Assembly: GCF_001625305.1 (NCBI RefSeq)
Contig: NW_017804021.1
Span: 445,839 to 509,838, forward strand
Length of the DNA: 64,000 bases
From: Branchiostoma belcheri
Lineage: Eukaryota; Chordata; Leptocardii; Amphioxiformes; Branchiostomatidae
Direction: 5' to 3'
This document shows, in pieces, positions 1 to 10,800 of the stretch. Made by a program: the position numbers and the translations under genes. The notes under the pieces are model-generated. The model was not told the DNA's origin, did not search any database, and saw only the letters and a program-made list of their open reading frames with translations. The stretch's first letter is position 1, and each line of letters opens with the position of its first letter.

Positions 1-2209
1 AGGTCGTTATCAACTTCGGAATGAAGTCAAGTCAATGCACAACAATTCTAGCAAGACTTAGTACAATGTAAGAGAATCCATTGTATAAGACCAGGCTAAT
101 TAATCTAGAACAATCTACACAAAGATTCTAAGCTACATATTGATAGAAGCTGCAATGTATGGGTGTGTTTAAAGGCAAACTTGTATAAGACTAATGACTA
201 CATTGTAGTTTGTTTTGTATTTATGGGCAATGATATAAATATTATGTATTTACTTTGAAGTTTGATCAGCACTGGTAGACTCAGCTGGTAATGTTTGACT
301 CACAAAAATACAGACATAATACAAAATGAATATGCAAATTAGAATCTAAGGTAAAATACAAATGCTGTAGTATAAGGAAAAAATTATTTAATACAAATAT
401 ACACTAGAAGGTAATACATAAAATTCAATGTAAAAAAATACATGTAAGTCTAAAACCAATCCTTAATCTAGTAGAAGCAGCAGCATAGTAACAAACTATG
501 AAGATTTCTGGGTTACTGATTTAAACTTCATATTGGTCCCACCAATATGAAGAAAAATCTAGCTGAAGGTGATTTGAAAGTTTAGAAAATCCCTGTTTGA
601 AACTTTAGAAAATCCCTATGTTATGCTTTTAATGCACTAAAATCTGTGCATATTTTGAATGTGATACACTATGTCTACTTCGTGCACTAAGCTAAAACAC
701 AGCTTGAAAGTATCATACATTTTGTACTCAACTTGACCTTCATCATTCTGAGGACCACATTCTTTTGTCAGAATAACAAGACAGAGTTCTGTCTCATATT
801 TGATTTCAATCTTCCGGTTCCTACTATTTTAAGCATACCGGTATTGCTGTTCATACATTGCAGGGTTGCCAAAAAAACAGGAAATTGAAAAGGGAAGTGA
901 AAGATCAAAAACTAGTCAGCATGCTCAAGTACAAAGTGAAGCGTATTTGTTTTTACAAAATGATGAATTGTTTTGGAAGGGGCCTGTGTTAACCCTAGGT
1001 GACCCTTGGTCCTTAGAATGCTTCAATGTTGAAGTGCATGTAGTTTAAAGGATACCACTGCTTTTCTTCATTCAGTCAGTTCCACACAAGTCCACACAAA
1101 TATCAGGTTATAGGCATTCACAAGAGATTCCAAACCATATGGAAGCAAAAGAAATGTATCTGTATCAGACTGAGTATAGTACTGTATCAGTATAGTATAT
1201 CATAATAACTGCCCAACAGCGTAACACACATAATTACGGAAATCAGCTTGTTTTGCAGGGCTCAAAATACTGGGTTGTATTGCCTGTGTAGAATTTTGAA
1301 GTTAGATATAGATTTTACTAAGTAATGATTAAACATTTCATTGGGCCAGGGGAGGGGAGAGAGAGAATATGGACTATTCTAGCTTGAGGGATCTAGCTGG
1401 AGCTAGAAAATCGGATGGATGGATTCCAGGCTAAGCTGCTACAAGTACTTACTGCTCCCAGCTTGGTTGTGTTATATTAGAAGAATGTCCAGTCAACTTT
1501 AACCTACCAACCTAAAGGAACTGTCTAAAGAATAGTCTGTGCCTTTTTCCATGAACCATAGTCAATTCAGCGTTAATCGTAGCCAACTGCTTTAATTCAA
1601 CGTTAAGTGTTGTCGGGAAATTGTTTGTGAATGAAGCATAATTGGTCGCTTTATCACCACGTCGTAGTTTATTTCTTATCCTGAGTTCATTAAATTTTAT
1701 CAAAACGTCAAACTTTATTGAAAAATTATGGTAAAATCACATAATCGCATAAGAAATTTAAAAAAATCATGTTATCAATGGTCTGCAGTCTAGTTTTGCC
1801 AGACACCCCCATGAATACAAGAAGTCGCTTCCAACGCCTAATACAAGAACAGTTTAATTACCTTCAAATGTTGCCGGCCTGCCTGAATTTACAATTAAGC
1901 ATTGCCAGGATCCCCCCATGCAGGCCCTCAATAAAAGAGAATCATGGTACGTCCTGATTTCAGGAAGCAGGTCTGAGTTAATCTGGTTGTAGCTGCCATC
2001 CATAAAATCATGTTTGTGTGGCCTAAAGTGTGTTAAACTAAACAGAACACCTCCCATTAAATCAGGAGGGGCAGACAAGTGCACCTGATGGAGTCCAGAA
2101 CCTGCCCTGGTAGTTAATTAAGATGATATATACTGAACAGGGTCCGGCATAAATACTGTAAAGCTTGAAATGTTTATGTTATGGCGGTGTTATGTCAATG
2201 AAGGGTAGA
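1..2209. other. AT-rich non-coding stretch (probable DDX11 intron)
   Basis: No convincing exon is visible on either strand. The open frames are short and do not resemble a known protein. At about 1555-1640 and 1848-1933 there are pieces of a dispersed repeat. The second piece ends in the tip ATCCCCCCATGCAGGCCCTC, which recurs near 5815, 11470, 16210 and 56155. Because the first recognisable DDX11 exon on this strand is at 7825, this stretch is probably part of a long intron of that gene, which is an inference. Confidence 0.5.
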
Positions 2210-2465
2210 CATCCAGGTAATGTGATACACAAGAAAACAGTTACTCAAGCAACTGGAGCTCTTATATTTTGTTTCCTATGGATTTTTTTCACCTCATTTT
2301 CATATCATTTAATTGTTTTTTGTTTGTTTTTTTTCAAAAACTTTGGTTCAACTGCAGATTCCATTAGTCACTGACAAAAAGTGGTGGATGCTACATGTAC
2401 TTGAAACGTCTGACTGTTTTCAAACTTCTATCCACTTGCTTGAGTAACAGTTTTCTTGTGTATGG
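2210..2465. mobile_element. MITE-like element, 'CACAAGAAAACAGTTACTC' family
   Basis: Terminal inverted repeats of about 34 bp are visible: 2222-2256 (reading ACACAAGAAAACAGTTACTC and onward) and its reverse complement at 2430-2463. The inside is non-coding and AT-rich. Degenerate relatives occur at about 9008-9130, 25310-25385 and 56915-57035. Short size, terminal inverted repeats and lack of an ORF indicate a non-autonomous DNA transposon. Confidence 0.7.
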
Positions 2466-2949
2466 CGGTACTGTATTTCACAGTTTTGGAGTTAAGACAT
2501 TGAATTTATGACAGCACAAATGTGTTTCCGATATATAACTGCTATACTACAGAATTGTTTCAACCAAGCACTTAAAACACAGTGAAAAACTCCTTTTCAA
2601 GTCTTGTGTAAATAAATGAGTTTACAGTACAGCACTTTAGAAGACAAGGTCATCAGCTTCATCATAATTTACTGCTACATGTGCAAGAGATCAACCAACT
2701 GGTTCAAACAAAATCTTACATTGTATCAGGTGGGCAGGAATTATGATGACATCATTATGATGTCCTAGAAAAGTTTTTTCGTGCCTGTTAACAATTTTAG
2801 ATAACAGAATTTGGATCTATTGATAAGTGTCTCCAATGTGCCCCTGTTATCAAACAAGATTCTTATGTAAAGCTAATCTTTCACCACTGCTATGTTTATG
2901 CTAGCTTCCTTTGACAGTTGATTGGAGAAGGCTTGTCTTGTCAGATGGT

Positions 2950-3155
2950 ACATTGTACTAGCCTGGTTACCAAACTTACTTTGTACTACCCTACAACAAT
3001 GTAGTTACCAAACTTACATTGTACTAGCCTGGTTACCAAACTTACATTGTACTAGCCTGGTTACCAAACTTACATTGTACTAGCCTGGTTACCAAACTTA
3101 CATTGTACTAGCCTGGTTACCAAACTTACATTTTACTAGCTTGGTTCCCAAACCT
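2950..3155. repeat. 28-bp tandem repeat, about six units
   Basis: The unit reads ATTGTACTAGCCTGGTTACC followed by AAACTTAC. Four copies (3017-3128) are virtually identical, with a diverged copy on each side. The core TAGCCTGGTTACCAAAC resembles the terminal repeat TAGCCTGGATACCAGAC of a MITE family found elsewhere in the window, so the array may be an amplified transposon tip. Confidence 0.85.
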
Positions 3156-3410
3156 ATTTTGGCTGCCAAGTATCTTTCATCTCTCAGCAAATAAGACAGG
3201 ACAAAATAGGTTTGGCAACAAGGCTAACTAATGTCCATAGTAGGGAGGTTTTTATGTTCAGATCTAGATTCTGAGTGTTACACAGGAAGTCTTTTACTAC
3301 ATGTAATTTGCTTGTCCTGAAGTTTCTAGGAAAGGGTAATTCAGGCAGGCAGCAGAAGGGGTTAATCGATTAGAATCACTTTAGTCACGCCTTGTTACTG
3401 AGTGTCATGG

Positions 3411-3590
3411 TAGATGCTTTGATAGTCCAGTGGTTAGGAGTGATCCTGTCCTGGACCAAGAGGTTGTGAGTTCGATCCCGGCAGTTGGCATAGGCCACCA
3501 ATGATATTTCTCCATAAGACTCATCTTTGGGACTTCTTTCTTAGATCATACTCAAACTATGCTTGCTAAGAGATAATAATAATAGTGAAA
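3411..3590 (+). mobile_element. tRNA-derived SINE-like element
   Basis: The head resembles a tRNA gene with an internal polymerase III promoter: an A-box-like stretch TAGTCCAGTGGTTAGGAGTG at 3423 and a B-box-like GGTTGTGAGTTCGATCCCGG about 40 bases downstream. It lacks a tidy acceptor-stem pairing and is followed by unrelated AT-rich sequence, so it reads as a SINE rather than a functional tRNA. A related B-box head lies on the opposite strand near 44345. Confidence 0.55.
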
Positions 3591-3864
3591 ATTAATATAT
3601 TTCAATGGGGAGAGGAATGCCAGGGAAGCCATTGTAGGATCTCATTTGCCCTCGCAGTTAGTAGTATTGGGTAGTCCCCTAAAGTGGGCTCACCTTCTGG
3701 CCTATTTTTGCCAAATTCTACTATCCATAATCCCTTACAAAAACCTGGTGGTAGCCTGGTGACAATTATCTACGGGCCAGCTTCGTAGTGTTTCGGCCCA
3801 GTTTGTTGGCCTTTCCTCTGGCAGTCGATCTTTCTGGCCAGCTTTTCTAATTGTGGGAACCTAA

Positions 3865-4583
3865 GGCCACACCAATTTAATTTGTTGGTTCTCGGATTCG
3901 CCTCTTCGTTTTTTTCTTGATTTGCAAAAAAAAAAATTTGATTCTGGTCCTGAATCAACTGAAAAATGCTCATGTTTTGCCCCCAACAGTTGAGGAAAGT
4001 CCTTTTCTTCCTAGTTGTTACAGTTTTCCCATCTATCATTGCAGTGGTTTGATTAAAAGTTCAAAAATTCAATGTTTAAATTTTAACCCGGCCTTTTATG
4101 TTGACTTCATGGCTCATTTCGTAGCATTTAAGCCTATAATAGGATGCCTAGACCTGTTTTTATTTTATTTTTTTCACCCTGTCGCTTCATATTTTTTCTG
4201 AAAAAATCCGAGACCAACAATTNNNNNNNNNNNNNNNNNNNNCGCCTCTTCGTTTTTTCTAGTATTTAGCAAAAAAAAAAATTTGATTCTGGTCCTGAAT
4301 CAACTGAAAAATGCTCATCGTTTTGCCCCCAACTAGTTGAGGAAAGTCCTTTTCTTCCTAGTTGTTACAGTTTTCCCATCTATCATTGCAGTGGTTTGAT
4401 TAAAAGTTCAAAATTCAATGTTAATTTTAACCCGGCCTTTTATGTTGACTTCATGGCTCATTTCGTAGCATTTAAGCCTATAATAGGATGCCTAGACCTG
4501 TTTTTATTTTTATTTTTTTCACCCTGTCGCTTCATATTTTTTCTGAAAAAATCCGAGAACCAACAAATTAAATTGGTGTGGCC
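3865..4583. mobile_element. MITE with about 34-bp TIRs, interrupted by an assembly gap
   Basis: The left terminal repeat (3865-3898, beginning GGCCACACCAATTTAATTTG) is matched in reverse complement at 4550-4583. The inside is present twice: 3899-4222 and 4243 to about 4570 are near-identical copies with small indels, joined by the N gap. The true element is therefore probably about 360 bp. Right-hand ends of related copies are at about 11723-11752, 15670-15692 and 39786-39817. No coding capacity. Confidence 0.75.
4223..4242. other. Assembly gap of 20 N
   Basis: Twenty undetermined bases. The sequence after the gap restarts at a point already present about 345 bases earlier (the CGCCTCTTCG at 3899), so the gap joins overlapping contig ends rather than spanning missing DNA. 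Confidence 0.95.
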
Positions 4584-5614
4584 TAACTGAAACCCCTAAC
4601 ATGCACTGGGCAGGAGGCTTGGCGAGCAGGCACACTCTTAGCCCTGTAGAGATAACAGGGAGCCACGACAGTGTCTGTTCCCTAGGCTAGCCTGGTGGAG
4701 GCTACATTTGGCTAGCACACAGGGGGAAGCTGTCATACCAAATTAGGTCATGTCCATAATGTACTGCTGCCATCACCCTGACAATTAACCTCCATCTGAC
4801 CCCATTATCTGACCTATATTTCACTTCTTGATACCCTCAGGTCTATTACAGAGTGGCTCCATTAAGCCTGTCTGACCATAAACTTGATTGATACGTCCAC
4901 AAGTGGCAGGGTTGTATCAGGAAGTGTTAGCACTTCAGTCATGTGTATCCGGCTTTGTACCAGTCAAAGTCCTTAAACTTGTTCTGATGTTTTCATTACA
5001 GCGATTACCACTGGAAACCTTAAAATCCTGTTATTTTGTATCAATTGTATATCAAGTCATAGCCTGTAATTGATGTAAGACTTGCTTGTCTTGATAGACT
5101 GAGGCCATGTTCTAGCCAGCCGGAAAATTATTTCCATCATCTCAATTTTGTTGTAGTGCACCCCCCCCACACACACACACACGAAAGTTTTAAATCTTGA
5201 CCCTCTAAAATGCTATTTCCTGCATTTTGAGGTACAAACTTTGCTGGTACATGTAGATTAATCATTAAGCTTAGTTTAGTGACATCTTTTTCCATATCTT
5301 AACATGCTGATTATTGACAGACTGGGCACATTTTTGTCCATCACAAGCAGCAAAACACTGGGTACAACACTGGACAGAAGAGTGTTTTGACAGTAGGATC
5401 CTTACAGTGACAAGTCCCTAGCCCTGTCCTCTCAGGGAGCAGTTAGTGGCTGGTTATTTGTTTTGACAGTGGGCTGGTGTGTGAGACAGGCTGTTATCTT
5501 TTCTGTGCAGCCAAACATGCCCAGTCCTGCTGACTGACAGCCAGATTTGTCTGACACTGACAGTAAGGGCATGACTAGTGTAGCCTGACTACCAGTCAGG
5601 CTTCTAGGGGGGGT
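4584..5614. other. Non-coding stretch with short simple repeats
   Basis: No gene is recognised. A short C-run followed by (AC)n lies at about 5161-5182. The remaining sequence has no long open frame resembling a protein. Confidence 0.45.
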
Positions 5615-6223
5615 CTGCATGCCCTTTTCTGTAGAGCGTAATCAGCCGTTTTAATTCTACGTAGAGAGTAGACAACCCACTCTAATTCAACATAGAGTGT
5701 AATTGGCGCATTTTGCATAGTGCGTAATTCGCTGTTATGTGTGGGAGGCATTCTTAATTCAGCGCGATACGCAGTTGGCGCTCAAAATTTAGCATAGAGT
5801 GTTGTTGGGAACCCCCCATGCAGGCCCTCCTCTAGCATCCCATCTACTGGTTGGGGATAGGGAGAGATTGTGTAACACAGGCTAATGACTAGTGCTTGCA
5901 GGCAAGAACCTAGCCTGGTAGCCAGACTGTCTAGGCTGGCCCGTATCTCTGTGGTGCTCATCAGAGCACTGCCCGTCCACACCTGGGGTTTTTACTGGTC
6001 ACTTTCAATTATGTTTCAGTTAGCTGGCTGGAAAGATCGACTGCCAGAGGAAAGGCCTGTGACAATAACCTGGAGCCGAAACACTCCAAAGCCAGCCAGT
6101 AAAGCAGCAAATACACTCTACGCAAAATGCGCCAATTACACATTGAATTAGAGCGGTCCGTCTATGCTCTACATAGAATTAAAACAGCCGATTACACTAT
6201 AGGGAAAAGGGTATGAGGGCCCC
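5615..6223. mobile_element. Long inverted-repeat element ('ATGCAGGCCC' family)
   Basis: The arms of roughly 110 bp are at about 5615-5730 and 6110-6223. For example GTAGAGCGTAATCAGCCGTT on the left pairs with the complement of AACAGCCGATTACACTATAG on the right, as do AATTGGCGCATTTTGCATAG and its partner near 6121. Inside are a second family signature (5774-5836, ending CCCCCCATGCAGGCCCTC) and a TAGCCTGG-type segment near 5912. Partial relatives lie at 1555-1933, 16205-16290 and 56010-56168. Non-autonomous DNA element or composite. Confidence 0.65.
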
Positions 6224-6939
6224 GGGAAAGAATGGTCACCAGGCTAGTAAAAATCCTGCTAGCCTTGATGCCAGACTGTTGAGTCCAGGGTCTCACAGAC
6301 TAGCTCCTTGGCTGCCACTCCAAGAAGTCTGCGAAGGAAGCAAGCTTCCGCAGATCTAAGCTATAGAGAGAACAAAAACTACTCAGCAGCTATAATAAAT
6401 CTTTGTTGCTGGAGTTGTGACTTACCTCGAGCTCACAAGTTAGAACTCCTACTGGAAAGCCATCAGAGTTGATCAACCAATGGTAATAAGCAGCTGCCAG
6501 TGATCGGAAGTTAGGAACTGAGGCAGACTAACATGGCGCCAGTCATGGCAACAGACTTGTTATGAATGTTTGAACCTACGTTGCCTCAGATTCTTTAGTG
6601 TCCGACATGATTACACACAACCAAAAGCAATACATTTCAAAACCACGTAAAATGGCACAAGGGCCCTTTTTTACATGTTTTACCAAATAATGCCAAAAGT
6701 AGCTGGATAATATTACCTACTGGTATGTATTAAAAATTATAAATGCTTTACAATAGCACAAGAAATATACATGTACCTTCTACACTTGACAGAAACTAGG
6801 TACAAGACATCAGTCAGTCAGTAACCACCCTTTGTTTTTAACTAGTATATTCAATTAAATACAAACCATGTCTTGAAAGTTCATCTGTGTTGGTAACGTT
6901 AGAACTTAAAAGTCATTATGAGGCAAGTTTGAACTGTGA

Positions 6940-7121
6940 TTTCTAACACAAGAAATTGGACTTACCAGTACCCAAAATTTCCACCGTACAACTCCAGTCT
7001 TTGTCAAGGAATGAACAACCCACATGTCACAGAAGCAGTGGATTGCTTGTTCCTTGACAAAGACTGGAGTTACACAGTCACAGTGGAAAATTTGTGTAAG
7101 TCCAATTTCATGTGTTGGAAA
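6940..7121. mobile_element. Foldback MITE with about 75-bp arms
   Basis: The left arm 6940-7015 and right arm 7048-7121 are reverse complements over most of their length. CTCCAGTCTTTGTCAAGGAA pairs with TTCCTTGACAAAGACTGGAG, and AAATTGGACTTAC pairs with GTAAGTCCAATTT. The loop is about 30 bases and there is no coding capacity. It lies upstream of the first visible DDX11 exon, so probably in an intron. Confidence 0.75.
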
Positions 7122-7394
7122 TTACAGTCTAAACTTTCTTCACATAGAAACACAAGACTTCCTGCCTCACATGCCCACCTTGTAGTTTTTTTAACCTAAT
7201 GACCCCCAAGCAAACTTCTGACCAATTAAAAGTGTTGTCGGTGCAAACGACTTGTGAGGTTTGCAGGCCGAAGTGTTAACCAAAGACCCTGCTTATCCTC
7301 TGTGGGTTTCCTGGCAAACACTGCACCTGTTTAGGGTTTTAAATAGAACATAGAAGTTATTTCTACTTTCTACAGGCTGATTTTTGCTTCAGAA

Positions 7395-7670
7395 TACTTT
7401 TTTTCAGTATTCTGAGCCATGTAACATTGAAAATTACATGTATCTGCACCAGAAAAATCTTACCTACACCACTCAGACCTTTTGAAAACTATTCAGAAAC
7501 CTTTGCCATTATTTCTTTTATACTTCATAGGCAGTAACAGTCAATACAGCAAATAAAAATCCACATACACCTACATAAACCCAGTACATGAGTGCAGGTT
7601 AGATGCAGGTAGACATCAGAAACACCAGCACAGCTTCTGTATGCAGGTGGTATTTTGAGCCCTGAGTATA
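7395..7670. repeat. Dispersed repeat, second copy at about 57356-57605
   Basis: This stretch and 57356-57605 share extended similarity. Both contain AACATTGAAAATT-like, CCTTTGCCATTATT-like and TTTTATACTTCATA segments and CAGTCAATACAGCAAATAAA / CAGTCAATGCAGTAAATAAA in the same order. No ORF is seen. The nature of the repeat (LINE 3' end or MITE) is not determined. One copy is in the probable DDX11 intron, the other in RNF121 intron 4. Confidence 0.6.
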
Positions 7671-7824
7671 AATAAATGCTAAAAAAAACCCGAGGGACAC
7701 TGTGTTTGATAACAATTTTCCAATTATTCCATGTCTGCTAGGTATGTGGTTGATAATGATTTGAATTATTTGATGTCACTAAACTTACTTCATGCCCTAT
7801 GTGATTCTTGTATTTCTTCCCTAG

Positions 7825-10800
7825 CCCCACCATGCAGGAAAGTCACCAGGACAGATTCACTATGAGAACCTCTGCATGAAGGCAGTCAACCAGTCTATAG
7901 GTGAGTACATGTATGTCGATGAAGGTAGAAGGTGTTCATTCGTATCCACCTGTCTATAAGTAAGTTCATTTGTTTGTGTGTAGGTATATTTGTAGATTAG
8001 ACCTTATGAAAGTCATTGTATTTTTTTGTGTCAACAAAGATTTCCATGTTACAGCATAAATTTTCTGAACAGTAAGACATCATTTTAAATAGCATCCACT
8101 CATGTCCATGTACATTATTACAAAATATATAATATGGTGAATGGTGATAGCTCGACAGGTATTAAGAGTTGGAAGAAATTAAAAATGTAAACGTAAGTTA
8201 AAGATGAGATCTGTCATGATATGTTAGGCCCAGTAGTTGAACTAGTTCATCATAAAAATCTGAAAACCAGGGTTGAACTTGGAGCTGCCTGTTGTCCTTG
8301 CCTGCACCCCTACTGAGCCGTGCACTTGACTAGATTTCATCTGTGATTGTTGTCTTCCCTTCTGTTTGCTGTTGTATCACTTAGAGGTCAAGATCTGTTA
8401 ACAGGTTAAACCTAAGATACCCCGGGGCTAGCCACCCAGACTGACCCTCTGTGGGAAACTGTGATAACATCAACAGAAGAGGAGTCCTGATATACCCTAG
8501 CTAAGCCCCTGGTACATAGAGGACCGTGAGATATAACCTCAGAGAGAGTGTGTGTAGTCTGTACCAATGCTTTCTGTACTGGTTCATTTTTAACCTTTTC
8601 ACAGTTGTTCACAGTTTTCCACAGATAACCAATAAGTTGACCTATAGCCAAACCACACACAGCTCTGGTCCATGGTGGTAGTGCACATATAACTTGTAAG
8701 CCCCAGTGTTACCTAATGTTTAAGAAGGCATGTCTTCTCCTTTCTTGAGTATTTTTGCTGACAAGTGGTTCTATCCCCCTGGCCCATGGCAGATTAACAT
8801 GTCTGGTCCCTTGCTTATTCAGCCTCTACCTAAACAGAACCCTGTACCACTACCTGCCATGTCACCAAACAGTAAAACACTCATTGTTCCCTAAAGTTTA
8901 CCTTAGGTTTTTTTAGTCCCTCAAAAGGCCAATCTTTCAAGACATGCAAGCAGTGCAGTTCATTATACAAGAATGAAATCAGGCAATACACATTTAGAAG
9001 AAAACTGTCCAAGAAAACTGTCCAGTGACTGTTGTCTTACATGAATGTATCTCATTTCCTGGATGTCCATTTTCTATCCAGTTGCTTGAGTGACTGTTTT
9101 CTTGTGTATCTCATTAGCTGGATGTCTAACCTTCATTAGCAAATCAGGCAATGTTTATTTATTTATGTGTTTATTTTTGAGATTTGCCACACTTTCATGG
9201 AAGGATTGACATAACAGGACCACTGACTATCACCTTTTCAAGATGCCAACCCTAAAACCAGACTGTCTGGGGTTGTATTGCCAACCCTAAAACCAGACTG
9301 TAATGCTATGTTTTCTGTTGGACCTGATTCCTGACCAGACACTGCTGTTCTTTTGAGGCCTCCAGATTTACAGGAGTGTCCCATGGCCTTCTGACCTCTG
9401 TCAGCACAAGAACCTTTTTCTGGTCTCATTCTGCCAGACCTGTGGGGAAGGGAACCCACCTGTTTCCCTCAAGTTCCTTGTGACTGTCAAGGACGCTATG
9501 GGTTCTTTGAGGAAGGAAGTCTTATAATTACATCAAGTTTGTAAAAGTCTTAACATCGCCATTTTTCCTGAAGGTCATCTGTAGCAAGGACTTTACAACT
9601 TCCTATAGAGAACGAAGCCTTATAATAGCATCAAGTTTTTAAAAATCTTAACATCATGATTATTCCTGTAACAAGGACTTTACAAGTTCCTTGGAAGAAA
9701 GAAGTCGTATCAATTTTAAAATCTTGATATCACCAATTTTGGTCAACTTCTCTATGTAACAAGGACTTAACAAGTTCAATAGTATACATGAACCTCTGGA
9801 TTTACTGTCTTTTTGCATTACAGTACTTAGAAATAACATGACATGCCAGTCACATTCTTTCACAGCTCATCCACCCAAAACTCAATGTAATTAAATCAAT
9901 GCAAATGACATTTGTAGTCACAACAGTGTCTTGGAGTGAATAACTTATAGTAGCAACCCAAAGCCATTTCTCAACTTTCTGACGTATATAGCCTACACCA
10001 GTATTCCAATGTGATGCCTCCATCTTTAGACTTTAACAGGTAAAGTGCTGAGCTGTGTAACCAAGTGTCAAACTGATAATCTACAAGCCAGTCAGAGTAA
10101 ACCGAAGGATGTTCACAGGCCACGTCATTCTCACAGTTTGCGTCATTACAAAAAGTAGCATGCATACTCCAGTAGTTAGCGACCCTGGATCTGGACCAAG
10201 AGGTACCTGGCTATTGGTGCTCAGCCAACATGCATGCTACTGGAAAGGGTTGCAGTCCTTTAAGACGGGGGCATTAAGTTGTGGTCCAATGTTCATTGTG
10301 CTTGTCAAAAAGAAAAGGGGGAATTTCCCCAGTACAATGAACCTGTAAATACAGAATGCCGGTAAATAGCGTCTATCTTCTCTGTCATGACTACTGGAAT
10401 AGTACCTCAACTGTAAACCAAGGTGATCGAGCTAAACTGCTTAGACATCACTTTCACTTTCCCTTCCCAGGCCGTGCGATACGCCATAAGGACGACTACG
10501 CCACCATCGTTCTCCTGGACCGGCGCTACTTCCGACCTCACGTCTGTACGGCACTGCCTGACTGGATCTCCTCACACTTACAGACCATTAGCAAGTTTGG
10601 GGACGCATTTGGCACCATTAGAAAGGTAACATTGTGTTACAAGCAGGGAGGGACAGACAAAGCAACAGGACTCGAAATTTAGTTTTGGAGATAGTTGCAG
10701 TGGTACACCTAACCTCAAAATGTAGCAGAACAACACATACATGTAGCCTCCTTTGCAGGAGTTCTATGAGCGGTTGGGGGTGGCTGTTTTTTTTCCGATG

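Noticed and set aside
3411..3490. Functional tRNA gene
   Set aside because: Box A and box B are present but no convincing acceptor or anticodon stem could be paired, and the flank looks like a SINE body.
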